Below are positions 37,675-47,063 of a stretch of DNA of 64,000 bases, one piece after another. Positions within the stretch are counted from its first letter, which is position 1. Every line of letters starts with the position of its first letter. The translations under genes were made by a program, and so were the position numbers. Origin of the DNA: Methylophilales bacterium LSUCC0135 (GTDB lineage Bacteria; Pseudomonadota; Gammaproteobacteria; Burkholderiales; Methylophilaceae); NCBI GenBank assembly GCA_001704575.1, contig MCAW01000004.1, positions 1 through 64,000 on the forward strand, read 5' to 3'. The notes beneath the pieces are model-generated. The model worked only from the letters and a program-made list of their open reading frames with translations. It made no database searches and was not told where the DNA came from.

Positions 37675-38361
37675 ATGCCAGCCAATATACTTGTTGTTGA
37701 AGACGAACCGGCGATACAGGAACTGCTCGCGCTCAACCTGACGCAGGCAGGCCATAACGCCATGCGCGCCCTGAGCGTCGAGCAGGCCCAATTGCTGATG
37801 CGAGAAGCACTGCCCGACCTCATCATTCTCGACTGGATGCTGCCCGGCATGAGCGGGATCGAATTCTCGCGCAAGCTGAAGTCGGACGAGCTGACCAAGA
37901 CCATTCCCATCATCATGCTTACAGCTCGTGGTGAGGAGGCTGACAAGGTGCGCGGTCTGGAAGTGGGGGCCGATGACTACGTCACCAAGCCATTCAGCCC
38001 GCGCGAGTTGAACGCGCGCATCAAGGCCGTTCTGCGCCGCCGCGCGCCGCAGATGACGGATGACCCGATCGAGGTCGGCGGATTGAGACTGGACCCGATG
38101 ACGCACCGGGTTTCAGGCAACGGCAAAACACTGGATCTGGGTCCGACCGAATTCCGTTTGCTGCACTATCTCATGTCTAACCCGGAGCGGGTGCATTCTC
38201 GCAGCCAGGTATTGGACCGCGTCTGGGGCGACCGCGTATTTGTCGAAGACCGTACCGTCGATGTGCATATCCGCCGCCTGCGCCGCGCCTTGAGCGATAC
38301 CGGCCATGAAGAATTGATTCAAACCGTGCGAGGAGTCGGCTACCGTTTCTCCGCGCACTAG
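37675..38361 (+). CDS. phoB: Phosphate regulon response regulator PhoB
   Basis: The 228-residue OmpR-type regulator has a receiver domain with ILVVEDEPAIQEL, phospho-acceptor Asp near 53 (LIILDWMLPGMSG), Thr near 82 (IIMLTARGEE) and Lys near 104 (YVTKPFSPREL), then a winged-helix DNA-binding domain (RRLRRAL, TVRGVGYRF). The pattern LDWMLPGMSGIEF is close to E. coli PhoB. The start is ATG 37,675 with gagagga upstream; 13 additional upstream codons are non-conserved. The PHO box in front and phoR immediately behind support the name over other OmpR-family members. Confidence 0.94.
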   Translation: MPANILVVEDEPAIQELLALNLTQAGHNAMRALSVEQAQLLMREALPDLIILDWMLPGMSGIEFSRKLKSDELTKTIPIIMLTARGEEADKVRGLEVGADDYVTKPFSPRELNARIKAVLRRRAPQMTDDPIEVGGLRLDPMTHRVSGNGKTLDLGPTEFRLLHYLMSNPERVHSRSQVLDRVWGDRVFVEDRTVDVHIRRLRRALSDTGHEELIQTVRGVGYRFSAH

Positions 38362-38400
38362 CTCATAATAGGTGCAGTCTCATACTGTTGAAGTCATCGC

Positions 38401-39720
38401 GTGCAAGATATTCGCTGGAATGCCTTTTGGCTTGGCCTGGTGCTGGTTTTCATCTGCCTGATACTCTGGGCATGGCAAGGTGCCGTCACGGCATTGATGG
38501 TATTCGGCATCAGCGTGACGGTCTATCTGAGCGGACACATTTACTGGCTGCACAAGCTGCATCGCTGGTATCAAAAACCCCATCTTTCCAGTATTCCCAA
38601 CGGCCGTGGTATCTGGGAAGACATCTTTGCCGATATCTACCACCAGCAACGCCGCTTCAGCCGCAACCAGGCACAGATCAGTTCGGCGCTGGACAGATTC
38701 AGACATGCCGCCAGCGCATTGCCGGACGGCGTCGTGCTGCTCAATGGCGAGGACAAGATCGAATGGTGCAATCCACCGGCAGAAAGACAACTGGGGCTGG
38801 TGCTCAACAAGGATACCGGACAACCCATCAGCTATCTGGTCCGCCATACTGACTTCATCAAATACCTGCAGAATCAGGACTACTCCGAACCGATCAAGCT
38901 CAAATCCTCGCGCAACCCTGAAATCACCCTCGAAATCCAGCTCGTGCCTTTTGGCGGCAAACAGAAACTGCTGATCTGCCGCGACATCACTCAGATCGAG
39001 AAGCTGGAAATCATGCGCCGGGATTTCATCGCCAATGTTTCTCACGAATTGCGCACACCGCTCACCGTCGTCGGCGGTTTTCTGGAAACCCTGATGGACA
39101 TGGATGGCGCGATTCCGGAAAGTACGCGCGGCTACTTCGCCATGATGAGCGAGCAGACCGGCCGCATGCGGCGCCTGATCGAAGATCTGCTGACCCTCTC
39201 GCAACTGGAAAACGGCGCAAACATCCCGCAAGACAGTGAAATCGACATGGGCGCCATGCTCAACATGCTGATGAATGAAGCACTGAGCCTGAGTCACGGC
39301 CGCCATCGCATCTCGCTGGAAGCGGCACCCGATATTGCGCTGCTGGGAGCGCCGGAAGAACTGCACAGCGCGCTGGGCAATCTTGTCAGCAATGCCGTGC
39401 GCTATACGCCCGAAGGCGGAGAAATCAGAATCATCTGGGGCATGCGCGGCAAGCTGCCGGTGTTCAGCGTCAAGGACAGCGGTATTGGCATCGAACAAAA
39501 GCATATCGACCGCCTCACCGAACGCTTCTACCGGGTTGATCGTAGCCGCTCACGCGAAACCGGTGGCACCGGGCTGGGGCTCTCCATCGTCAAACACATC
39601 CTCACGCGCCATCAAGCCAAACTTGAAATTGAAAGCATGTTGGACAAGGGCAGCACCTTCAGCGTAATCTTCCCGGAAAACAGAACGATACAGAAAAAGG
39701 TGCCCCAGACCGCACAATGA
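38401..39720 (+). CDS. phoR: Phosphate regulon sensor kinase PhoR
   Basis: The 439-residue kinase has two N-terminal membrane helices (about 8-45), a PAS domain (about 100-195, ALPDGVVLLNGEDKIEWCNP), the H box FIANVSHELRTPLTVV with the phosphorylated His near 215, N box NLVSNAVRYTPEGGE, and G boxes DSGIGIE and GGTGLGLSIVKH. This is the usual PhoR layout without a large periplasmic sensor. Start is GTG 38,401; 39 bases separate it from phoB. The following lipoprotein gene overlaps its stop codon (ATGA). Confidence 0.93.
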   Translation: MQDIRWNAFWLGLVLVFICLILWAWQGAVTALMVFGISVTVYLSGHIYWLHKLHRWYQKPHLSSIPNGRGIWEDIFADIYHQQRRFSRNQAQISSALDRFRHAASALPDGVVLLNGEDKIEWCNPPAERQLGLVLNKDTGQPISYLVRHTDFIKYLQNQDYSEPIKLKSSRNPEITLEIQLVPFGGKQKLLICRDITQIEKLEIMRRDFIANVSHELRTPLTVVGGFLETLMDMDGAIPESTRGYFAMMSEQTGRMRRLIEDLLTLSQLENGANIPQDSEIDMGAMLNMLMNEALSLSHGRHRISLEAAPDIALLGAPEELHSALGNLVSNAVRYTPEGGEIRIIWGMRGKLPVFSVKDSGIGIEQKHIDRLTERFYRVDRSRSRETGGTGLGLSIVKHILTRHQAKLEIESMLDKGSTFSVIFPENRTIQKKVPQTAQ

Positions 39721-40469
39721 ACACCAGCAGACACATCATCGGCAAGCCATACAGCGCACACCACCTCAGTCTACCGTTCATCGTCCTGCTACTTCTGTCA
39801 GCCTGCGCCGCCACCCCTCAAGGCAAGGAAAAACCCATCCCTGAACAACGTGACCGCAGCTCCATCAGCCAGCTCGGCAAGACCGAATTTGACCGCATGG
39901 CCGATGTTGAAATGCGCGAAAACAGCGAAAGCCTGAAAACCCTGATGACCAAGCTCTACAAGCGTAACCCGCAAGAGCTGAAGAAAAGCACCTCCAGTCC
40001 GCTGGAAGTCATGGTTGACTGGGTTTTTGAAGGCAATCACGACTGGAAATTCGAAGCCATCGGCAACAAGCAGGACACCGAAGCCATCTTTCTTGCCTTC
40101 AACCCGGAATATCAGGGCGACCGCGTGCTGCCGTTCATCGTCGGCCTGCAAACCATGCTGATCAAAGCGCATGGCGGCAAAACAGAATTCTATTTCACCG
40201 ACCAGATCGACCCGCAAAAAGTCTACAACGCCGCCCGCAATGTCGAAATCGCCGCCTGGAAAATTTCCAACGCCCGCGATGCAGAAGGCACACTCTACCT
40301 GCTTACCAACGAAATCAACGAAACCGAAAAAAATCTCAGCTTTGAAAGAGAGTTCGGCAAAATCATCGGCCGTACTGACACCTACGCCATCGCGCTCGCA
40401 GAAAAATCACAACGGCTGATCTCACGCGTCATGCAGAACATGGCCACTGCGGTTTTTCTGCCGTTCTGA
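39717..40469 (+). CDS. Putative lipoprotein coupled to phoR, unknown function
   Basis: The 250-residue product has a signal peptide with a lipobox-like end (LLLLSACAA, Cys near 31), then a charged region and a compact domain (about 90-245) with FIVGLQTMLIKAHGGKTEFYF and KISNARDAEGTLYLLTNE. No family is recognised. The ATG overlaps the phoR stop by four bases, so it is translated with phoBR and may belong to the phosphate response. The stretch coding for TDTYAIALAEKS near the end (40,376-40,410) is partly repeated in the intergenic island downstream (41,088-41,114). Confidence 0.7.
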   Translation: MNTSRHIIGKPYSAHHLSLPFIVLLLLSACAATPQGKEKPIPEQRDRSSISQLGKTEFDRMADVEMRENSESLKTLMTKLYKRNPQELKKSTSSPLEVMVDWVFEGNHDWKFEAIGNKQDTEAIFLAFNPEYQGDRVLPFIVGLQTMLIKAHGGKTEFYFTDQIDPQKVYNAARNVEIAAWKISNARDAEGTLYLLTNEINETEKNLSFEREFGKIIGRTDTYAIALAEKSQRLISRVMQNMATAVFLPF

Positions 40470-40506
40470 TTTTTGATTCAAATCGTCGGGGGTAGCCCGA
40501 CAGCTA

Positions 40507-40540
40507 GTTACTTTCTTTTCAACAGCGAAAAGAAAGTAAC
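40507..40540. repeat. Inverted repeat, 13-bp arms (first copy)
   Basis: gttactttctttt pairs perfectly with aaaagaaagtaac across an eight-base loop. It lies 38 bases past the lipoprotein gene and could also stop transcription. A near copy with one changed base pair occurs at 41,038-41,071. Confidence 0.85.
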
Positions 40541-41037
40541 CAAAGAAACCGCCGCCCCTATGCCGCTTACTTCCTGCGCTACTTCGACAATAGCGGGCGG
40601 CTTGCGCAACGCGCCCTGACAAGCCACAAATCCCGTGGCTTGTTGCGGAGCTTGAACGGTGCGCGCCACTTTTCCGCTATTGCCTGTGCTGCTCGGCGCG
40701 GCATAAAGGGGGTTTCGCGGCAGAGCCGGAACCCTCCCTGTTGTCCGGACAAACAGCTAAACGCGCGGGCAACAAGTTGCCCACCCTACATGCTTTTGAC
40801 TTTCCTTCCCCTGCCGCCATGCCGAGCAGCGCAGACAATCCAAGAGTTCTCGGCGAGCACTGTTTGAAGTCCGCAGCAGCTCACGATTTGTGTGAGCTGC
40901 CAGGCTGAGTTTCACAACAGAACAATTGCTTTAGCAATTCGTGATGTTGGGGATGCCCCTTGCGGGCACGCAGCCGCTTGGATTGATGAGCAGCACAGAG
41001 AAGCCAAAGGCCATGGCAGGGGGTGTCTTTTTCTTTG

Positions 41038-41071
41038 GGTTCTTTCTTTTGGACAAGCAAAAGAAAGAACC
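41038..41071. repeat. Inverted repeat, 13-bp arms (second copy)
   Basis: ggttctttctttt pairs perfectly with aaaagaaagaacc across an eight-base loop. Loop size and most arm bases match the copy at 40,507-40,540, about 530 bases away. Confidence 0.85.
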
Positions 41072-41195
41072 TCGCCGGTCGGGCGAGACCGACACCTATG
41101 CCATCGCGCTCGCAGCTAGTCGTGTGGGCAACAAGTTGCCCTCCCTCTACAGTGATTACAGAGTAAATCCCGGGTTTGCATTTGCATCAAATGCG

Positions 41196-41219
41196 AAAGC
41201 CCGCTTGCGCGGGCTTTCT
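41196..41219. terminator. Hairpin at the 3' end of the FAD/Fe-S oxidase gene
   Basis: gaaagcccgc pairs with gcgggctttc (10 bp, four-base loop). It lies 50 bases past the oxidase stop on the minus strand and is followed there by gcatttga, without a clean T run, so terminator function is only probable. Confidence 0.5.
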
Positions 41220-41268
41220 GGATTCCGGCGGCTGGCCGGAATGACGGTCAGGAGTATGAAGCTCAGCC

Positions 41269-44200
41269 TTACAACAACACCTTCTCTATCCCGCCATTAT
41301 TGGCTTTCTTCACGTACTCCTGCATCCAGTTCTCGCCCAGCACGTGTTTGGCCATTTCAACCACGATGTAATCTGCGCTGATTCCGGTATCCTCGCCATA
41401 GCGTGAGAGTCCTTGCAGGCAGGACGGGCAGGAAGTCAGGATTTTCACTTCCTGTTCCGGCGCACCAGGCGTCAGGCCGAGTTTCTCCATACCTTTTTCC
41501 AGCTCTTCCTGCTTGCGCATCTTGACTTGGGTGGCAATGTCCGGACGGGCAACGGCAAAGGTGCCTGATTCGCCGCAGCAGCGGTCGTTCAGCGCGACTT
41601 CGGTATTCATCAGCGCATTGGTGACCTTGATCGGCGCGTAGGTTTTCATCGGCGTGTGGCAGGGGTCGTGATACATGTATTTGACGCCTGTCACGCCTTC
41701 GATCTTCATGCCCTTTTCCATCAGATATTCGTGGATATCGAGCAGGCGGCAACCGGGAAATATCTTCTCGAATTCGTATTTCTGCAGCTGATCCATGCAG
41801 GTGCCGCAGGAGACGATCACGGTCTTGATATCGAGATAATTAAGCGTATTGGCAATACGATGGAACTGCACGCGGTTTTCCGCCGTGATCTGCTGGCCCT
41901 TGTCATGGTTACCCGAAGCGGTCTGCGGATAGCCGCAGCAGAGATAGCCCGGCGGCAGCACGGTCACCGCTCCGGCTTCGTAGAGCATGGCTTGCGTTGC
42001 CAGTCCGACGGTCGAGAACAGCCGCTCGGAGCCGCACCCGGGAAAATAGAACACGGCATCCGAATCCTCATTGGTTTTCTGCGGATTGCGGATGACCGGC
42101 ACAATGGTATCGTCCTCAATTCCGAGCAGTGCACGCGAGGTCTTGGTCGGCATGCTCTTTGGCATCGGCCGGTTGAGGAAATGAATCACCTGCGCCTTGA
42201 TTTCTGGTTTTCCCAGCGTTGCCGGCGGGCGCTTCTTGAACGGACTCAGCAAGCCCAGCTTGTTGAAAATGGCATGACCGAGACGTTGCGCGCGGTAACC
42301 GAAACCGACCATGGCCGCATGCATCAACTTGATGGTAGCCGGGTCTTTCATGTTGAGATAGCTCATCGCCAGCGCGGTGCCGGGATTGAAATGTTTCTGT
42401 CCCTGCTCGCGCAGGAAATTACGCATGGCAATCGACACGTCGCCGAAATCGATATCAACCGGGCACGGATTCAGGCACTTGTGGCAGACCGTGCAATGAT
42501 CGGCCACATCGTTGAACTCGTCGAAATGTTTGAGCGAAATGCCGCGCCGGGTCTGCTCTTCGTAAAGAAAAGCCTCGATCAGCAGGGACGTACCGAGAAT
42601 CTTGTTGCGCGGGCTGTAAAGCAGGTTGGCACGCGGCACGTGTGTGGTGCAGACAGGCTTGCACTTGCCGCAACGCAGACAGTCGCTGATAGAATCGGCA
42701 ATATCGCCAATGGCGGATTGCTCCATGATGATGGATTCCTGCTCCAGCAGGCCGAACGAAGGCGTGTAGGCGTTATGCAGGCCGGAACCTGCCATAAGCT
42801 TGCCCTTGTTGAAGCGGCCTTCCGGATCAACCTTCTGCTTATATTCGGCAAAGGTCTCGATGGTTTTCTGGTCGAGGAATTCCATCTTGGTAATGCCGAT
42901 GCCGTGTTCGCCGGAAATGACGCCATCCAGGCTCTGCGCCAGTTTCATGATACGGGCGACGGCGTGATGCGCGGTCTGCATCATTTCGTAATCGTCGGAG
43001 TTGACCGGGATATTGGTGTGCACGTTACCGTCACCGGCGTGCATATGCAAGGCAACGAATACGCGGCCTTTCAGCACCTGCTTGTGAATCTCGTCCATGC
43101 GCTCGAGTATCTTCTGATACTCGCGGCCGGTGAAAATGATACCGAGCGGACGTTTCAGTTCACGTTTCCATGACACCCTGACCTGATGTTCCTGTACCGC
43201 ACGGAAGACGTTTTCGACGGCGAGATCTGCGAACTCTTCGCCCAGCACGGAAACCGGCGCATCGAGATGCTCCAGCACATTCTTCCAGTGATTGCGTACC
43301 TTGACGACATGCTCCAGCGCCTGCTTGCGCTTGGCTTCAAGCATTTCCGGGTTGGATTCGCCCTCTTCGTCCTTCAAGAGCGGCAGGTCACCTTCGAGGA
43401 AGTTTTCCAGCGCCACGGCCAGCTGCAGTTTGTTCTGGATGGAAAGCTCGATATTGATACGCTCGATACCATCCGAATAATCGCCGAGGCGCGGCAACGG
43501 TATCACCACATCCTCGTTGATCTTGAAAGCGTTGGTGTGCTTGGCAATTGCCGCCGTGCGTGCGCGGTCAAGCCAGAATTTCTTGCGCGCTTCAGCCGAA
43601 ACGGCAATGAAACCCTCGCCGCCACGGGCGTTGGCCAGACGCACGATGTGCGATGCTGCCTCGCCGACGCCGTTTTCATCGTCGCTGGCGATATCGGCAA
43701 TCAACACCATCTTGGGCCGCTCGTTGCGGCTCGCCTTGGTCGCATAACCAACCGCCTTCAGATAGCGCTCGTCCAGATGCTCAAGGCCTGCCAGCAGGGT
43801 ATCCGGGTGCGCATCGAGGTAATCCTTGATTTCCACGATGGCAGGCACTGCCAGCGCCACATGGCCGAAAAACTCCAGACAAACGGTGCGGACATGCTTG
43901 GGCATGCGATGCAGGATGAAAGTGGCCGATGTAATGAGACCGTCACAGCCTTCTTTCTGGATACCGGGCAGGCCGGCGAGAAACTTGTCGGTGACATCCT
44001 TGCCGAGGCCGGTTTTGCGGAAATGCGGGCCGGGAATTTCAAGAATCTCCGGCTCGGACTGCAAGGTTTTTCCATCACTGTCATAACGGCTGATCTTGAA
44101 ACGCGCCAACGGAATGTCATGAATCTTGCCGAGATTATGGTCCAGCCGCTCGACTTCCAGCCAGGTGGCATCCGGCGTCACCATGCGCCAGGAGGCAAGG

Positions 44201-45081
44201 TTATCGAGCGCCGTGCCCCACAGCACGGCTTTCTTGCCGCCCGCGTTCATGGCGACATTGCCGCCGATACAGGAAGCGTCAGCCGATGTCGGATCACAGG
44301 CAAATTCCAGACCGGCATCGGTGGCGGCCTCCATGACGCGGCGCGTCACTACGCCGGCGCCGCAACGAATGGTTGCGACCTGACGGCCGACACCGGGCAA
44401 GGTCGACATTTCAACGCGGCCGAGGGTATCCAGCTTTTCCGTGTTGACCACGGCGGAAAGTTTGGTCAAAGGCACTGCACCGCCCGTGTAGCCAGTACCA
44501 CCGCCTCGCGGAATGATAGTAAGCCCTAACTCTATCAATGCCTTGACGATGGGGGCAACTTCTTCTTCGGTATCGGGATTAACCACCACAAACGGATACT
44601 CGACACGCCAGTCGGTCGCATCGGTGACGTGAGAAACACGGGCGAGTCCGTCAAACTGAATATTGTCCTTGCGAGTGATCTTGCCCAGACGCGCAAGGGT
44701 TTTCTTGCGCAGACTTTCGGTCTGACGAAAATCGTTTTCGAATTCGGCCACTGCAGCACGCGCGGCGGTGACCAGCTTCATCACCTTGACATTGCCGTTG
44801 CTGCGATCCTCGATCGCCCTGATACGGTGATGCAGGGCATCGATCAGCGCCTTGCGGCGTTTCTTGTTGGCCAGCAGGTCATCTTGCAGATAGGGGTTTC
44901 TGGAGACCACCCAAAGATCGCCCAGCACCTCGAACAGCATGCGAGCCGAGCGGCCGGTTTTGCGCTCGTCGCGCAACTCGTTCAGAACGTTCCAGATTTC
45001 ATAGCCGAGGAATCGAATGACGATTTCGCGGTCAGAATAAGAGGTGTAGTTGTATGGAATTTCGCGTAAGCGGGCGGTCAT
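41269..45081 (-). CDS. Giant FAD-linked oxidase / Fe-S / CCG-domain protein (DUF3683 type)
   Basis: The 1,270-residue protein combines a DUF3683-like N-terminus (about 1-130), an FAD-binding PCMH domain ([17 protein letters not shown] near 190-205, [18 protein letters not shown] near 273), an FAD-oxidase C domain ([16 protein letters not shown] near 680, [13 protein letters not shown] near 720), two 4Fe-4S motifs ([11 protein letters not shown] and [13 protein letters not shown]) and two CCG cysteine-rich domains ([23 protein letters not shown]). It merges what glycolate oxidase or D-lactate dehydrogenase systems carry on separate subunits. A 2-hydroxyacid such as D-lactate or glycolate is the likely electron donor, passing electrons toward quinone; the substrate is not proven. 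Start ATG 45,081. Confidence 0.88.
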   Translation of the reverse strand: MTARLREIPYNYTSYSDREIVIRFLGYEIWNVLNELRDERKTGRSARMLFEVLGDLWVVSRNPYLQDDLLANKKRRKALIDALHHRIRAIEDRSNGNVKVMKLVTAARAAVAEFENDFRQTESLRKKTLARLGKITRKDNIQFDGLARVSHVTDATDWRVEYPFVVVNPDTEEEVAPIVKALIELGLTIIPRGGGTGYTGGAVPLTKLSAVVNTEKLDTLGRVEMSTLPGVGRQVATIRCGAGVVTRRVMEAATDAGLEFACDPTSADASCIGGNVAMNAGGKKAVLWGTALDNLASWRMVTPDATWLEVERLDHNLGKIHDIPLARFKISRYDSDGKTLQSEPEILEIPGPHFRKTGLGKDVTDKFLAGLPGIQKEGCDGLITSATFILHRMPKHVRTVCLEFFGHVALAVPAIVEIKDYLDAHPDTLLAGLEHLDERYLKAVGYATKASRNERPKMVLIADIASDDENGVGEAASHIVRLANARGGEGFIAVSAEARKKFWLDRARTAAIAKHTNAFKINEDVVIPLPRLGDYSDGIERINIELSIQNKLQLAVALENFLEGDLPLLKDEEGESNPEMLEAKRKQALEHVVKVRNHWKNVLEHLDAPVSVLGEEFADLAVENVFRAVQEHQVRVSWKRELKRPLGIIFTGREYQKILERMDEIHKQVLKGRVFVALHMHAGDGNVHTNIPVNSDDYEMMQTAHHAVARIMKLAQSLDGVISGEHGIGITKMEFLDQKTIETFAEYKQKVDPEGRFNKGKLMAGSGLHNAYTPSFGLLEQESIIMEQSAIGDIADSISDCLRCGKCKPVCTTHVPRANLLYSPRNKILGTSLLIEAFLYEEQTRRGISLKHFDEFNDVADHCTVCHKCLNPCPVDIDFGDVSIAMRNFLREQGQKHFNPGTALAMSYLNMKDPATIKLMHAAMVGFGYRAQRLGHAIFNKLGLLSPFKKRPPATLGKPEIKAQVIHFLNRPMPKSMPTKTSRALLGIEDDTIVPVIRNPQKTNEDSDAVFYFPGCGSERLFSTVGLATQAMLYEAGAVTVLPPGYLCCGYPQTASGNHDKGQQITAENRVQFHRIANTLNYLDIKTVIVSCGTCMDQLQKYEFEKIFPGCRLLDIHEYLMEKGMKIEGVTGVKYMYHDPCHTPMKTYAPIKVTNALMNTEVALNDRCCGESGTFAVARPDIATQVKMRKQEELEKGMEKLGLTPGAPEQEVKILTSCPSCLQGLSRYGEDTGISADYIVVEMAKHVLGENWMQEYVKKANNGGIEKVLL

Positions 45082-45257
45082 ATGAAAACTGTGATGACTT
45101 AAAATCGAATTATATCATGCTGAAATACAAGCTATTAGCCAATCTGAATAGGGTTATTGGATGCTTGCGCGACTCTCTGTCGATACGAATTCCGGATGAC
45201 AAGTTCAGCCAAAAACACCAAAATTCAGCTAGGATAGTAAATTATTAATTTAATCAT

Positions 45258-45779
45258 ATGAAATCAATATTCAAATTGTCACGCCGTTACCTGATTCCCC
45301 TTATTCTGATCGCCCTTGTTGCGGTCTGGCTGGTGTCGATCAACAACAAGGATGACGCTCCGGACGTCACCTTCACCACCCTGGAAGGCAACAATATCCA
45401 GCTCTCGGAACTCAAGGGAAAGGTCGTTTTCGTCAATTTCTGGGCAACGGACTGCCCCGGCTGCATCAAGGAAATGCCAGACCTGATCAAGACCTACAAT
45501 CAGTACCGGGACAAGGGCTTCGAGCTGATTGCTGTCGCCATGTCCTACGACCCGCCCAACCATGTGCTGAACTACACCCAGAAGAACGCGCTGCCCTTTC
45601 CTGTCATGCATGACAGTTACGGCACCATCGCAGCAAGCTTCAATGATGTACGTGTCACCCCGACAGCGTTCATTCTCGACCAGCACGGCCGTGTAATCCG
45701 CCGTATTGTCGGCGAAGTCGATTTCACCGCACTGCACACCCTGCTCGACAGTCAGCTGGCTTCTGCAGCAAAATCCTGA
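45258..45779 (+). CDS. TlpA-like membrane-anchored thioredoxin
   Basis: The 173-residue protein has an N-terminal signal anchor (about 10-28) and a periplasmic AhpC/TSA-TlpA domain with the redox motif Cys66-Pro-Gly-Cys69 in WATDCPGCIKEMP, the cis-Pro at RVTPTAF and HGRVIRRIVGEVD. The CPGC active site differs from the common TlpA/ResA W-C-x-P-C. It may reduce cytochrome c haem-site cysteines or act as a general periplasmic reductase. hemJ follows after 28 bases, suggesting a haem/cytochrome context. Confidence 0.85.
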   Translation: MKSIFKLSRRYLIPLILIALVAVWLVSINNKDDAPDVTFTTLEGNNIQLSELKGKVVFVNFWATDCPGCIKEMPDLIKTYNQYRDKGFELIAVAMSYDPPNHVLNYTQKNALPFPVMHDSYGTIAASFNDVRVTPTAFILDQHGRVIRRIVGEVDFTALHTLLDSQLASAAKS

Positions 45780-45807
45780 CACTTTAAAACAAGGACGGAA
45801 TAAAGAT

Positions 45808-46236
45808 ATGGCTTGGCTGGAATCCTTTCACATCATTTTCATGGTGACCTGGTTTGCAGGACTCTTTTATCTGCCGCGCCTCTATGTTTACCATGCCATG
45901 TGCGACCTCAACGATCCGGCAGATGCTTCCAGCATCGCGCGCTTCAAGGTCATGGAAAGAAAGCTGTTCTGGGGCATCATGACTCCTGGGGCCATCATCA
46001 CCATCGCCCTGGGCATCACCCTTTGGCTGACCTACGGCTTCAGCGGCGGCTGGCTGCTGACCAAGCAGGCGCTGGTCGCAGGCCTGGTCGCCTACCACAT
46101 CTACTGCGGCAAACTGCTGGTCGATTTCAAGCATGACCGCAACAAACACAGCCATGTCTACTACCGCTGGTTCAACGAAATTCCCGTGGTCGCATTGATT
46201 GCCATCGTTTTGCTTGTTGTCTTCAAGCCATACTGA
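45808..46236 (+). CDS. hemJ: Protoporphyrinogen oxidase HemJ (CopD-like family)
   Basis: HemJ oxidises protoporphyrinogen IX to protoporphyrin IX in the inner membrane. The 142-residue protein has four helices and the family signatures HIIFMVTWFAGLFYLPRLYVYH (His8 and the F-Y-L-P-R-L segment), MERKLFWGIMTPG, WLTYGFSGGWLLTKQALVAGLVAYH (quoted in part: GGWLLTKQALVAGLVAYH) and YYRWFNEIPV. Start is ATG 45,808 with aaggacgg ten bases upstream; a longer frame into the preceding gene is not conserved. Confidence 0.93.
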   Translation: MAWLESFHIIFMVTWFAGLFYLPRLYVYHAMCDLNDPADASSIARFKVMERKLFWGIMTPGAIITIALGITLWLTYGFSGGWLLTKQALVAGLVAYHIYCGKLLVDFKHDRNKHSHVYYRWFNEIPVVALIAIVLLVVFKPY

Positions 46237-46246
46237 AAACACGGCC

Positions 46247-46963
46247 ATGATGCATCACACCAACTTTGCAAAATCCATGAGAGTTTCGGCGCGCTCACGG
46301 ATATACGCAGATCAGTTGCTTGAGGATTTTTTTGCGGCTGTCGAAAAAACACCCGTCGTGTCTGAAAAAACCGGGCAACAATGGCTGAAATCGCTGACAG
46401 CACTGACAACAGCGCTCAAGATCGAACAGCCCGATCTGGTCGCCCGGCAGCTGCTGTTCATCGCCACCGAAGCCGGCGCTCGGGCACGGCAATCACCTGA
46501 CAACCGGGCGCTGCAGCACGCACTCACGGCTGCCAAAGCGTTACTGGCAGTGCAGAAACGCAAAGCTTTCGCGTCAAACAGTCATGTTTATGCCATGGCT
46601 GCCAGTTTTTTCCTGATTTTCGGCGTCAGCAGCATGCTGTTTACCAGCCATACGCCCGCGCCACAAGAGACCGTCGAAATCATCGGCCAGAATCAAACCA
46701 CAGTCGCCCCTGCGGCTGTCTTGATCAATGCGAATCCGAAACGGCTGGCTGAAATGCATGCTTACCGCGAAAAAATGCGTCAAGGCACCTGCAACTTCCC
46801 CGAGGCCCTGATGCTGGACGAAGCTGATCGTGGCATTTATCTCAAGACTGTGGTCTATGGCGACATTCCGCACGACATCAAGGAGCAGCAAATCACCGCC
46901 AGGCTGATGGAAAGCGTGCGCTGTGACTTCAGCCCGATGCTGATGAAAAACTCTATCGGTTGA
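46247..46963 (+). CDS. Single-pass membrane protein, unknown function
   Basis: The 238-residue protein has a helical, probably cytoplasmic N-terminal part (about 1-110), one membrane helix (HVYAMAASFFLIFGVSSMLF, about 122-140) and a C-terminal part of about 95 residues with two cysteines (GTCNFPEALML, VRCDFSPMLM). No family is recognised. The start is ATG 46,247, ten bases past hemJ, so it may be in the same transcript (tlpA-like, hemJ, this gene). A convergent terminator follows. Confidence 0.65.
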   Translation: MMHHTNFAKSMRVSARSRIYADQLLEDFFAAVEKTPVVSEKTGQQWLKSLTALTTALKIEQPDLVARQLLFIATEAGARARQSPDNRALQHALTAAKALLAVQKRKAFASNSHVYAMAASFFLIFGVSSMLFTSHTPAPQETVEIIGQNQTTVAPAAVLINANPKRLAEMHAYREKMRQGTCNFPEALMLDEADRGIYLKTVVYGDIPHDIKEQQITARLMESVRCDFSPMLMKNSIG

Positions 46964-47019
46964 ATCCGGCCCCGGTGCAGGCTATTAATCCATGCAAGCC
47001 ATGAAATTCAAACAATAAA

Positions 47020-47039
47020 AAAGGCGCTTTCGCGCCTTT
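47020..47039. terminator. Bidirectional terminator
   Basis: aaaggcgc pairs with gcgccttt across a tttc loop, with A residues on the left flank and tttctt on the right. It separates the converging membrane-protein gene and the SRPBCC gene. Confidence 0.75.
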
Positions 47040-47063
47040 CTTGTAATTTCAAACAACAACCAC

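Larger units (their letters stand above)
40470..41268. repeat. Gene-free island of palindromic repeats
   Basis: No credible gene is present in these 799 bases; the open frames follow the repeats. At least seven inverted repeats were found: 40,507-40,540 (13-bp arms), 40,619-40,643 (9-bp arms), 40,767-40,782 and 41,126-41,141 (identical 16-base palindrome gggcaacaagttgccc), 40,876-40,900 (9-bp arms), 41,038-41,071 (13-bp arms) and 41,196-41,219 (10-bp arms). The ctttctttt...aaaagaaag type hairpin and the gggcaacaagttgccc palindrome look like dispersed intergenic repeats seen in many proteobacteria. A long-range pair, caatagcgg near 40,590 and ccgctattg near 40,674, could close a larger fold. 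Confidence 0.75.

Noticed and set aside
40640-41381. Several 75- to 146-codon frames inside the palindrome island
   Set aside because: They run through inverted repeats and look like translations of repeat sequence; one continues into the oxidase gene on the wrong strand.
45117-45248. 43-codon frame upstream of the TlpA-like gene
   Set aside because: AT-rich intergenic sequence, no ribosome binding site and no family resemblance.
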